From: G963666705 sp963666705
Lineage (GTDB): Bacteria > Pseudomonadota > Alphaproteobacteria > CADEGL01
Direction: 5' to 3'
Length of the DNA: 64,000 bases
NCBI GenBank assembly: GCA_963666705.2
Contig: CAXXKO010000009.1
Location: 350,494-414,493 of the forward strand
This document shows, in pieces, positions 27,410 through 35,716 of this stretch (the first letter of the stretch is position 1; each line of letters starts with the position of its first letter). The notes below the pieces were generated by a model. The model was not told where the DNA came from. It was given only the letters and a program-made list of their open reading frames with translations, and did not search any database. The translations under genes and the position numbers were made by a program.

Positions 27410-29031
27410 TTGAACTTACTAAATTCGACCGCCAAGTAACAAATATCTGTGCGGACGCATTTGAGCGTGCAGAGAAACTCCGCGATGGTCTTCAAGCTTG
27501 CGAGGGGCTTTTTCCGACTGTTGCCGTATCGCACTTCGCGGAATTCGATCGCAATCGCACTAGCCGGTGGATTGAAGAGGCTGCGTCCGAGGTAATGTCG
27601 CAAACTCTCCAGGATACCGAACTTGAGGCGAGCTTCTTTCTTTCGACTTGGGATTTCTCATCTGAGAATATTGGGAGCATTATCACTCATGCCATTAATC
27701 CAAATTTTCGTACTTGTCTCTTAGGGGTTCCATCTTTATTACCATTCTTATCTTCTGCACTTAGTTCTCAGCCGCATGTTCTTGTGGATTTGCGGGTGCC
27801 TGGAACAGAAATCACAGATAATACTATATGCCTCCCAGAAGATATAAATTCACTAAGTGGCTGTGAACTATCAGAAGCATTTGACCTATGTGTTTTGGAT
27901 CCACCGTGGTATGTTGAGAACTATATTAAGTGGATTGACATAGCGGGAGAATATTGTAGAACAGGCGGGACTATTGTATTTCCATTGCTTGGTCGTCTAA
28001 CTCGACCTTCAGCTGACAGAGACCGAAAATTAATATTGGACTACTGTCAAACGCGTGGCCTAAGTGTTAGGATTTACAAGAACGCCGTGTTGTATGATAC
28101 GCCATCTTTCGAGCGCAATATGTTATGGCGGGCAGGTATTCCCCCAGTTCCCTGGAAGCGGGCTGATCTCGTTATAGCTACGCGCGATAGTTGGAAACCC
28201 TCACTTCGCCGCTTTTCTCATCCAGTCCCGCTTACGCCGTTTGGCCAGTCACGTGCTTTCGGGATATTAGTGGATGTAGTTTTTGACCGATATGACTCGA
28301 ATGCAAGAGATCTAATCCTAATTCCGGCGGGCGGATATTGGATGGAAACCCCGAGTCGTCGAGTACCAAGCATGAAGAGCTGCAACGTGTTTACGTCGAA
28401 TGGCGCAAAGTTCATATCCCCTAGGCCTATTGATCTTTTTGCTGTGTTGAGTACGGTGGAAAACAGTGACCGTTCGGATAAATTGGCTGAGTTAGAGAGA
28501 CTTGGCTTTCCCTCCGAAAAGTGCTCCATCCAGTTCGGGGTAATCCTGACGGGTGTAGAAGCCGTCCAGGGAGATGGTCTGGTCGCAAAATGCCGGTCGA
28601 GCGATCCTCGGCGCCGAATAGACGCGATGAGCATCGATGTTCGACTTGGCACGCTGACGAAGAAGGCCCCGGCTTGGTTAAAGGCGGGCAAAGTCGACGT
28701 ACACGATCCACGACGTAGATGGCTCCGGCTTCCGGCAAGAGCATATCGAGGGCATGAACGTCGTGCATCTTGCCATCCGAGATTGCTCGGAATGTTGCCC
28801 CGCAGGTCGAGCAGCGTGTGCATCTTCACCGCCGCCTTGGTGGTGCGGAAGTGCGCCCACGGAAAGACCGACAGGCACCGTCGTCGAGTCCAGGGCGTAG
28901 ACGGTATTGGTCAGGTCCAACCCCAGTTCTTCGTCGACGTACAGAGTCCTCGCCTGGCTGATGAGCCGCTGGGCCAACGCCGCATGGATGTATTCGGTAA
29001 AACCTCTGTTACACAAAAACTTGCTGTCTAG
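27406..29031 (+). CDS. DPPW-motif methyltransferase-like protein, C-terminus replaced by IS4 remnant
   Basis: The native part runs from ATG 27406 to about 28511 (roughly 368 residues). 'FDLCVLDPPWYVENYI' has the DPPW catalytic motif of MT-A70-like adenine-N6 methyltransferases. Before it, 'CLLGVPSLLPFLSSAL..VLVDL' could be the SAM-binding strand-loop, and after it 'CRTGGTIVFPLLG' fits the next strand. The substrate (DNA, RNA or other) is unknown. From 28512 the frame continues antisense into a decayed IS4 transposase until a stop at 29031, so the natural C-terminus is lost. Translationally coupled to the upstream three-TM gene. Low G+C like its partner. Confidence 0.65.
   Translation: MIELTKFDRQVTNICADAFERAEKLRDGLQACEGLFPTVAVSHFAEFDRNRTSRWIEEAASEVMSQTLQDTELEASFFLSTWDFSSENIGSIITHAINPNFRTCLLGVPSLLPFLSSALSSQPHVLVDLRVPGTEITDNTICLPEDINSLSGCELSEAFDLCVLDPPWYVENYIKWIDIAGEYCRTGGTIVFPLLGRLTRPSADRDRKLILDYCQTRGLSVRIYKNAVLYDTPSFERNMLWRAGIPPVPWKRADLVIATRDSWKPSLRRFSHPVPLTPFGQSRAFGILVDVVFDRYDSNARDLILIPAGGYWMETPSRRVPSMKSCNVFTSNGAKFISPRPIDLFAVLSTVENSDRSDKLAELERLGFPSEKCSIQFGVILTGVEAVQGDGLVAKCRSSDPRRRIDAMSIDVRLGTLTKKAPAWLKAGKVDVHDPRRRWLRLPARAYRGHERRASCHPRLLGMLPRRSSSVCIFTAALVVRKCAHGKTDRHRRRVQGVDGIGQVQPQFFVDVQSPRLADEPLGQRRMDVFGKTSVTQKLAV
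28512..28989 (-). mobile_element. Scrambled IS4-family remnant
   Basis: Reverse-complement match to the IS4 element at 53145-54449. Most of it equals that element's region 53567-54035 (middle of the transposase) with indels. The first ~22 bp (28512-28533) match its 5' untranslated region (about 53238-53258), which is in the wrong order relative to the rest. No inverted repeats remain. It truncates the methyltransferase-like gene. Confidence 0.85.
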
Positions 29032-29420
29032 CCGCACGCCACAATTCATTCCGCTCCACCAAGTTCTGTGGTCATGTCTTGAATTGTGAATTGAGGCTCG
29101 CTTCCCATGACTTGATGATCTAGCGGACGGACGAATAGTGCAGGCCGGCGTAGGCAGCAAATTTCATCATCGGCGTCGGGAATCGCGGGAAGTGCGCGGG
29201 CGGAATGCGGCCATGCTATCAGTGTCCCTCGTATCGCCTGTTCCAACGACTCGGCGAGCGCGACGGAAGTCATGACCGCACCGCCCACCCTCAGCGTCGT
29301 CATTGCCACGCTCGATGCGACGGCCACGCTCGGCGCGCCGTTCGCAGCGTCAGAAAAACCCCGTTAGTTGCCGTGCTCGACCGTGAGCGGGCTCAGGTAG
29401 TGGGGCTCGGTCAGGCCCTT
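28990..29420. other. Non-coding junction with a decayed copy of a glycosyltransferase gene start
   Basis: 28990-29192 shows nothing recognisable. 29193-29336 is a diverged direct copy of 30826-30967, covering the upstream region and first 20-odd codons of the TIGR04283-like glycosyltransferase gene: the ATG at 29271 is followed by 'LSVVIATLDATATLG', compared with 'LSVVIPTLDAAAMLG'. It is cut off after that. Confidence 0.7.
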
Positions 29421-30617
29421 CTAGCGCATGGCGACGCCGGTCATGCATTCCCTGAGCAGCCGGTTGGCGTTGAGCGCGGAGACATAAGTCGGGTCGATCA
29501 TCGGGCTGAGCTCGACAAGCTCGAACCCGATGACATTGGTCTCGGCGCAGAGGCGCCGCAGGATCGGAAAAGCCTCGCGCGGCGTGAGGCCGCCCGGCTC
29601 CGGCGTTCCCGTCCCTGGAACGAAGGCCGGGTCGAGCACATCGATATCGAAGGAGACGTAGATGTACTCGGGCCCGTTATTGGCTTCCGCGATAACGTCT
29701 TCCATCACCGCCGGAAAGCCGCGGCGCTCGATATCCGCCATGGTGTGATAGCGGAAGCCCTGTTCGCGCATCCACTCGAACGCCTTTTCATCCGGATAAT
29801 ACCCGCGCAGGCCGACCTGAATGAAGTTCTTGCCCGGTACGAGGCCTTCCTCGATCAACCGGTAGACGGGCATCCCGTGCCCGATCAAATGACCCATCAG
29901 GTATTTGCCGGCGTCGTAATGCGCGTCGAAATGCACGACACCGACATTGCCCTTGCCGTAAACGTCGGTCATCGCCGCGACATCGGGGTACATCAGGGAA
30001 TGATCGCCCCCGACGATGAACGGGATCACGTGTTCGCCCGGCCTGATTTCGACTTCCGCGGCGCTCCGGACGAACGCGCGGATGGCGTGCACGCTGCGCT
30101 CGGTGCTCATGAAGTCGATGGGCGCATTGCCGAAATCGGCCACCACCAGATCCTGCAACGGATCGACCATGGTGTGCAGATGGGGCTGCCGGGCGCCGTA
30201 TCCGCCATAGACTTGGGAGTTGCGGACGGCGTTCGGGCCATGGGCGGCGCCGCGCATGCCGGTGCCCATGTCCGTGGTCGCGCCCATGACGGCGATATCG
30301 ACCTGGCTGGCTTTCAAGTCCGCGGGCGACATCGCAACCGGCATGTTGAAGAATGTCGGGATGGAGTTGAAGCTCATCCCCATCTCGTATTTCTGGATAT
30401 TGATGATGCCCGGCTCACGCTTCGGGTCCTCGCTCAGGTCGCGAAGCTCCCGCCAGGCATTGTAGCTGGGATCGCCCGTATCGAGAGGGATGACCGCTTG
30501 CTCGCCTTCCCGGATCGGTGCGGCCGGCCCGTCATATTCATGGCCCAAATATTGCGCTAGCGCCGGCACCGCCAAGACGGAAACGAGGGCCGCGCCAATC
30601 AAGCTCCGGAAACCCAT
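29421..30617 (-). CDS. Ureohydrolase (agmatinase/arginase family) with signal peptide
   Basis: 398 residues from ATG 30617; the start gives a typical Sec signal 'MGFRSLIGAALVSVLAVPAL' ending AQ. The binuclear manganese ligands are all present: 'GGDHS', 'VVHFDAHYDAG' and 'SFDIDVLDPAFVPGTGTPEP'. It should hydrolyse a guanidino compound to urea and an amine, but the signal peptide implies the periplasm, unlike ordinary agmatinases. The SpeB/guanidinobutyrase group cannot be resolved by eye. It lies alone between direct copies of a glycosyltransferase gene start, which suggests it was inserted. Confidence 0.85.
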   Translation of the reverse strand: MGFRSLIGAALVSVLAVPALAQYLGHEYDGPAAPIREGEQAVIPLDTGDPSYNAWRELRDLSEDPKREPGIINIQKYEMGMSFNSIPTFFNMPVAMSPADLKASQVDIAVMGATTDMGTGMRGAAHGPNAVRNSQVYGGYGARQPHLHTMVDPLQDLVVADFGNAPIDFMSTERSVHAIRAFVRSAAEVEIRPGEHVIPFIVGGDHSLMYPDVAAMTDVYGKGNVGVVHFDAHYDAGKYLMGHLIGHGMPVYRLIEEGLVPGKNFIQVGLRGYYPDEKAFEWMREQGFRYHTMADIERRGFPAVMEDVIAEANNGPEYIYVSFDIDVLDPAFVPGTGTPEPGGLTPREAFPILRRLCAETNVIGFELVELSPMIDPTYVSALNANRLLRECMTGVAMR

Positions 30618-30904
30618 TGTCGTGCCTCCCCATGATCGCGTTCTGTCGCGGGTTTCCCAGGTGACCCCGACCGTACGGCGAAGACGGTAGCACGAGCGAA
30701 TATCGACCGCTAGCGCGTCCATTCATTCTGACTGGGGATCGGGCCGTGACGGGCCGTTGCCCCATGTGTGCCCCCTCACGGTCCCGCCCCGCTTCGGCCA
30801 TCAATGGGCGGGAGCGCGGGGCGCGCGCGGGTGGAACGTGGCCGTGCTATCAGTGTCCCCCGCATCGCCCGCCCTCCCGCGGACCAACGAGCGCCACGGA
30901 GGCC

Positions 30905-31600
30905 ATGTCCCCACCGCCCGCCCTCAGCGTCGTCATTCCCACCCTCGACGCGGCGGCCATGCTCGGGGGCCTGCTCGCGGCGCTCGATGACGCGCGCGCG
31001 GCCGGACTCGACCTCGAGGTCGTGGTCTCGGACGGTGGCTCGCGCGACGATACGGCCGCGCTCGCGGCCCGGCACGGCGCGCGCGTCACGGTCGGGCCGG
31101 CCGGGCGCGGCCAGCAGCTCGCGGCGGGCGCCGATGCGGCGGGTGGGGACTGGCTCCTGTTCCTCCACGCGGACGTGTTGCCGGGGGCAGGCTGGGTCGA
31201 CGCCGTACGGGGCTTCATGGCGGCGCCGGGGAACGGGGCGCGCGCCGCCGCCTTCCGCTTCGCCCTCGGCGATGAGAGCGGGGCCGCGCGCCGGGTCGAG
31301 CGCATGGTGGGCTGGCGCTGCCGCGTCCTCGCACTGCCCTACGGCGACCAGGGGCTATTGCTGAGCCGCGAGTTCTATCGCCGTCTCGGCGGCTACCGGC
31401 CCATTCCGATCATGGAGGACGTGGACATGGTCCGGCGCATCGGCCGCCGGCGTCTCGCCATCCTCGATGTCCCGGCCGTCTCCTCGGCCGTCCGCTTCCG
31501 GCGGGGCGGATGGGTGGCGCGGCCGGCGCGCAACATCCTGTGCCTGGCCCTCTTCTTGCTCGGCCTGCCGCCGCGCCTGATCCGCGGGATCTACGGGTGA
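30905..31600 (+). CDS. Glycosyltransferase family 2, TIGR04283-like
   Basis: 231 residues from ATG 30905 with ACGGAGG just upstream. GT-A motifs 'LSVVIPTLDAAAMLGGLL', 'EVVVSDGGSRDDTAAL' and the metal motif region 'LFLHADVLPGAGW', plus a C-terminal hydrophobic helix. This family is named 'transferase 2, rSAM/selenodomain-associated' and is also annotated in arsenosugar synthesis. The sugar and acceptor are not evident here. The stop overlaps the next gene's GTG (GTGA). Confidence 0.85.
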   Translation: MSPPPALSVVIPTLDAAAMLGGLLAALDDARAAGLDLEVVVSDGGSRDDTAALAARHGARVTVGPAGRGQQLAAGADAAGGDWLLFLHADVLPGAGWVDAVRGFMAAPGNGARAAAFRFALGDESGAARRVERMVGWRCRVLALPYGDQGLLLSREFYRRLGGYRPIPIMEDVDMVRRIGRRRLAILDVPAVSSAVRFRRGGWVARPARNILCLALFLLGLPPRLIRGIYG

Positions 31601-32196
31601 CGCGCCGGCTCCTGATCTTCGCCAAGGCGCCGCGCCTGGGCCGGGTCAAGCGCCGCCTCGCGGCCGAGCTCGGCGCCGTCGCCGCCTGGCGCTTCCAACG
31701 CGATACCCTCGGAGTGGAGATCAGGCGCCTCGCCGCCGATCCGCGCTGGCGCTGCACCCTGTTCGTGACGCCGGACCGCTTCGCGGCGGCGGGCCGGTTC
31801 TGGCCGCCGGCCATGTCCCGCGCCCCCCAGGGCCAGGGCGACCTCGGCATGCGCATGATGCGGGCATTCCAGGCCCAGCCGGGCGGGCCGGCCGTCCTGG
31901 TCGGCAGCGACATCCCAGAGCTGCAAGCCGCCCACGTGGCCCGGGCCTTCGCCCTCCTCGGGCGCCACGACGCCGTGTTCGGACCCGCGCGGGACGGCGG
32001 CTACTGGCTCCTGGGGCTGCGCCGCCCCCACCTGCATCCGGGCCTCTTCCATGGGGTGCGCTGGTCGAGCCCGCACGCCCTATCCGACACGGCCGCGAAC
32101 CTCGGCCGGCGCCACAAGGCCGCCTTCCTGGATCCGCTCGAGGATATCGACGATGCGGCGGCATATGCTCGCTGGCGGGCGCGGCGCGCCGGGTGA
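31597..32196 (+). CDS. Nucleotidyltransferase-like protein, TIGR04282-like
   Basis: 199 residues from GTG 31597, overlapping the previous stop by four bases. Fold and motifs of the CofC-like family: 'LLIFAKAPRLGRVKRRLAAEL', whose 'AKAPRxGxVKxRL' is diagnostic, 'VLVGSDIPELQAAH' and 'GPARDGGYWLLGLR'. It is known as 'transferase 1, rSAM/selenodomain-associated' and nearly always pairs with TIGR04283. The partner radical SAM protein is not adjacent. Confidence 0.87.
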   Translation: MTRRLLIFAKAPRLGRVKRRLAAELGAVAAWRFQRDTLGVEIRRLAADPRWRCTLFVTPDRFAAAGRFWPPAMSRAPQGQGDLGMRMMRAFQAQPGGPAVLVGSDIPELQAAHVARAFALLGRHDAVFGPARDGGYWLLGLRRPHLHPGLFHGVRWSSPHALSDTAANLGRRHKAAFLDPLEDIDDAAAYARWRARRAG

Positions 32197-32217
32197 GGGG
32201 CGGCCGAAAGACTCTAT

Positions 32218-32290
32218 TATGGCGCGCGGGCGCGCACCCCCTCACCCCGACCCTCTCCCCCCCCGAATCCCCTGGGGGGAGAGGGCGAAA
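32218..32290. repeat. Short palindromic intergenic repeat
   Basis: GCGCGCGGGCGCGC followed by CCCCTCACCCCGACCCTCTCC and, 20 bp on, GGGGGGAGAGGG. Same building blocks as the repeats at 2024-2216 and 9651-9897, in reverse orientation and shorter. It sits between convergent genes and may terminate transcription. Confidence 0.6.
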
Positions 32291-32302
32291 CTCATGGCGC
32301 GT

Positions 32303-32842
32303 CTACCCCACCAGATGCTCCTGGAGCCGGGGCATGAGCTCGACCAGGTTGCAGGGGCGCAGGCGGCTGTCGAGCTGCCAGCGCAGGATCTCGTCCCAGC
32401 CGTCCTTGCAGGCCCCGGGGGAGCCCGGCAGGGCGAACAGGTAGGTGCCGCCGGCGACGCCGCCGGTGGCGCGGGACTGCATGGTCGAGGTCGCGATCTT
32501 GCCGAAGCTGACCATGCGGAAGAGCTCGCCGAAGCCCTCGATCTCCTTCTCGTAGACCGCCTGGAAAGCCTCGGGCGTCACGTCCCGGCCGGTGAGCCCG
32601 GTGCCCCCCGTGGCGATGACCACGTCGATCCCGGGGTCGGCGATCCAGGCCCTGAGCCGAGCCTCGATCGCGGCCCGCTCGTCGCGCACGATGGCGCGGC
32701 CGGCGAGCTTGTGGCCGGCGCCTTCCAGGCGCTCGACGAGCACGCGGCCCGACTTGTCCTCCGCCTCCGTGCGCGTGTCGGAGACGGTCATGACCGCGAT
32801 GTTTATGGGCAGGAAGGGCCTGGCCTCGTCAATTCCCGGCAT
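32303..32842 (-). CDS. moaB: Molybdenum cofactor biosynthesis protein B
   Basis: 179 residues from ATG 32842. MogA/MoaB fold involved in molybdopterin adenylylation: 'VMTVSDTRTEAEDKSG', 'VVIATGGTGLTGRDVTPEAF' and 'LFALPGSPGACKDGWDEIL' are the conserved blocks. It overlaps the 3' end of the lytic transglycosylase gene by 14 bp, so the two are probably one transcript although unrelated in function. No other moa gene is in the window. Confidence 0.94.
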   Translation of the reverse strand: MPGIDEARPFLPINIAVMTVSDTRTEAEDKSGRVLVERLEGAGHKLAGRAIVRDERAAIEARLRAWIADPGIDVVIATGGTGLTGRDVTPEAFQAVYEKEIEGFGELFRMVSFGKIATSTMQSRATGGVAGGTYLFALPGSPGACKDGWDEILRWQLDSRLRPCNLVELMPRLQEHLVG

Positions 32843-34649
32843 TGCTCGCCACCGCCGCCGTGGTCCCGTCCAAGGCGATATAGGACGGCCATTCGCCGGC
32901 GGCAATGGCGTCGAGCGACGGCGTACCCTGGCCCAGCTGGTGCCGATAGATCCAGAAGTTGGTCAGCACGCGCTCGATGAAGTCCCGGGTCTCGCGCGCC
33001 GGCAGGCTTTCGATGAACAGGAGCGGATCGTCGCCGAAGCGCGTCCGGCGCCGCCATTTGCCGAGGTTCCCCGGCCCGCCGTTATAGGCCGTCACCAGGC
33101 GGAACAGGTCGCCGTCCACCTCCTTATGGACCAGGAGGTGCTCAATATATTTCTGGCCCAGCATCATGTTGAACGAGGGCTCGTAGAGGCGGTGGCGCGC
33201 GGAAGAGCGCAGGGAGCGGTCGCCGGCGATGAAGCTCGCCGTCGCCGGCATGAGCTGCATGAGCCCGCGGGCCCCGACGCGGCTCTTCGCGCGGGTGCTG
33301 AACTGGGATTCCTGGCGGATGAAGGCGTAGATCAGGGCGCGGTCCACCTTGAAGCCATCCGCCGGCTCCCAGGCGGGAATGGGATAGACGGCGCTGTCGA
33401 AGCGCTCGCCGCTGACCGCCTCGAGGCTGGCGCCGATCTTGAGCGCGAGCAAGGGCAGCCTGGCTTGCACGGCGATGGCGGCGAGCGCCCGGGCCTCGTC
33501 CGGCCCCGCCGGGCGCACCCGGCGCAACTCGGCCTCGGCGCGGTCCCGTTCGCCCGCCTGGATGAGCGCCAGCGCCCGCGCGCCCCTCGGGAGCGCCACC
33601 AGGAGGTCGAGGTCGGACTCCGTCAGCGGCGGATCGCGCCATTCGAAGACCACGGGGAAGCCCAGGGACTTGCGCGCCAGCAGCCCGTAGAAGGTGCGGG
33701 GATGGACCGCGGCGATGAGGAGCCAGCGGTTCACGTTCTCCGGGTTGCGCGCGACGAGGTTGGCGCGCGCCGCCCAGTAGGCCCCGGCGGCGCGGTACCA
33801 GTCCGTGACCCCCTTGGCCAGGGCCAGGGCCTCGAAATGCTCGGTCGCGCGCGCGCTCTGGCCCGATCGCCAGGCGGCGAGGCCGCCGATCCAATGGGCG
33901 GTGGGCACGAACACGGACGACATCTCGACGGCCGCGTCGGCCATGGCCAGGGCCTCGGCATCCTTGCCGTAATAGAAGAAGCTGGCCGCGATATCGGCGC
34001 GCGCCCGGTCGATCTGAACCTGGTCGAACAGCGTCTCGACCGCGGCCAGCCCGAGCAGCTCGCTGGCGCCCGTGGGCCAGCCGCGGCGGAGGCGCGCCCG
34101 AATCGACGATTGAAGCTGCCGGACGCGGCCCCGCTGGCCCTTGTCGAGCCGCTTCTGGGGCTGGTAGACCGGGAAGCTCGCGTCCTCCGGCATCCAGCCG
34201 CCGAAGATGCCACCGCGCGGCGCCCGCGGCGCGGCCGCCGCGGCCGGCTTGCGCCGCAGGGCCAGGCGATGGATGCGAGGTGCGTCCGGGTGGTCGGCGT
34301 AGAGCGCCAGCCAGTCGCGCAGCTCGCTGTATTTCGAGCGGTACATCGTCGGGTGCAGGTAGCGCTGCGCGAGCACGTGGCCGCGCAGGATGTCGTTCTC
34401 CAGCTTGGCGATCTCGCGGTCGGCGGCGCGCCACTGGCCCGCCTCCTGAAGGCCGAATATGGCCCGGTAGGTCTCGGCGTCCTCGAGGCTCAGGATTCTC
34501 GGCAGCGCGACGCCCACGCCGCCGTCGAAGCCGGGCGTGAGCGCGGCCGTCTCCGACTCGGCCGCTGGTGCCGGCGCGGCGAAGGCGATGAGCAGAAACA
34601 GTAACGCGCCGAGCAACACGCCCGGCGCGGCGTCTATTCCCAAGCCCAT
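32829..34649 (-). CDS. slt: Soluble lytic murein transglycosylase
   Basis: 606 residues from ATG 34649, which starts a signal peptide ('LLGALLFLLIAFAAPAPAAE'). A longer GTG start at 34673 adds eight residues. A long helical superstructure (about residues 60-430) precedes the C-terminal SLT domain with catalytic Glu in 'AFIRQESQFSTRAKS', then 'GLMQLMPATASFIA' and 'YNGGPGNLGKW'. It cleaves peptidoglycan glycan strands to 1,6-anhydromuropeptides in the periplasm. Confidence 0.93.
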   Translation of the reverse strand: MGLGIDAAPGVLLGALLFLLIAFAAPAPAAESETAALTPGFDGGVGVALPRILSLEDAETYRAIFGLQEAGQWRAADREIAKLENDILRGHVLAQRYLHPTMYRSKYSELRDWLALYADHPDAPRIHRLALRRKPAAAAAPRAPRGGIFGGWMPEDASFPVYQPQKRLDKGQRGRVRQLQSSIRARLRRGWPTGASELLGLAAVETLFDQVQIDRARADIAASFFYYGKDAEALAMADAAVEMSSVFVPTAHWIGGLAAWRSGQSARATEHFEALALAKGVTDWYRAAGAYWAARANLVARNPENVNRWLLIAAVHPRTFYGLLARKSLGFPVVFEWRDPPLTESDLDLLVALPRGARALALIQAGERDRAEAELRRVRPAGPDEARALAAIAVQARLPLLALKIGASLEAVSGERFDSAVYPIPAWEPADGFKVDRALIYAFIRQESQFSTRAKSRVGARGLMQLMPATASFIAGDRSLRSSARHRLYEPSFNMMLGQKYIEHLLVHKEVDGDLFRLVTAYNGGPGNLGKWRRRTRFGDDPLLFIESLPARETRDFIERVLTNFWIYRHQLGQGTPSLDAIAAGEWPSYIALDGTTAAVASNAGN

Positions 34650-34774
34650 TTGTTTTCTTGGCCCCCTCACCACCCGGACTTGATACGTGATTAACGAATC
34701 ATTATCAAGCGGACCCGCACCCCGCGCCGGGAAAATCTGTGGATAAACCCGATTTCCCCTGTCGCGAGAAAGTG

Positions 34775-35623
34775 TTAGCCGAGCGCCGCCAGCTTGGCCT
34801 CGATCGCCAGCAAATCCTGCCAGGCCGCGCGCTTCTCGGCCGGGGAGCGCAGCAGGTAGGCGGGATGGAATGTGGCGAGGGCGGGGATGGGCCGGGCCAT
34901 GAAGGCGTTCTCGTATTTGAGCCAGCGCCCGCGCAGCTTGCGGATGCCCTCGGCCCGGCCGAGCAGGGTCTTGGCCGCGGCCCCCCCCACCATGACCAGG
35001 ATCTCGGGATCGACGAGGGCCACGAGGCGCTCCACGAAGGGCAGGCAGGCCGCGACCTCGGCCTGGGTCGGCGCCCGGTTCCCGGGCGGGCGCCAGAACA
35101 GCATGTTGGTGATGTAGAAGCCCGTCCGGTCGAGCCCGATCCAGGCCAGCATGCGGTCGAGGAGCTGGCCGCTCACGCCCACGAACGGCAGCCCCTGGCG
35201 GTCCTCGTCGGCGCCCGGCGCCTCACCGACGAACATGACGCGCGCCTCGGGGTTGCCGTCGCCGAACACGAGGTTGGTCGCGGTCTGCTTCAGCGCGCAG
35301 CCGTCGAAGGCTTCGAGCGCGGCCCGCAGGGCCGCCAAGTCCCGGGCCGCCGCGGCCATGGCCCGGGCGCCTTGGCCGATCGCATCGGGAGAGGCGAGGG
35401 GCGGCCCGGCGGGTGGCGGCCCCGCGGACGGCGGCCCCGCGGGGCGTGTCGCCAGCGTGGCGGGGCGCCCGGCCGCCGCGCGCGCGGCTTCGTCCGGCAC
35501 CGGGGCGGGCCTGGGCTTGGCGCTGGCGGCGTAGCGGTCGACGGGCGCGGCCCCGATGGCCTCGTCGGCGCCGGCCTCGATCTGCCAGCGCAGGGCCGCC
35601 TCGAGTGCGGGGTCGCGGGACAT
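34775..35623 (-). CDS. Uracil-DNA glycosylase, family 4-like
   Basis: 282 residues. Removes uracil from DNA. 'VMFVGEAPGADEDRQGLPFV' is the family 4 active-site motif, 'LFWRPPGNRAPTQAEV' follows and 'ATFHPAYLLRSP' is the C-terminal His motif. 'CALKQTATN' supplies part of the iron-sulfur cysteine set. The first 80 residues are an Ala/Pro-rich linker. Reverse strand, divergent from the ETF-QO gene. Confidence 0.9.
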   Translation of the reverse strand: MSRDPALEAALRWQIEAGADEAIGAAPVDRYAASAKPRPAPVPDEAARAAAGRPATLATRPAGPPSAGPPPAGPPLASPDAIGQGARAMAAAARDLAALRAALEAFDGCALKQTATNLVFGDGNPEARVMFVGEAPGADEDRQGLPFVGVSGQLLDRMLAWIGLDRTGFYITNMLFWRPPGNRAPTQAEVAACLPFVERLVALVDPEILVMVGGAAAKTLLGRAEGIRKLRGRWLKYENAFMARPIPALATFHPAYLLRSPAEKRAAWQDLLAIEAKLAALG

Positions 35624-35716
35624 GGGTGGAGATTAGCACTGGGTTTGGTGGCATGTAGCGGGAACTTGCCGTATATGAGAAATGGGCCGGACGGCGGCCC
35701 GCGAGGGGAGGGAGCG

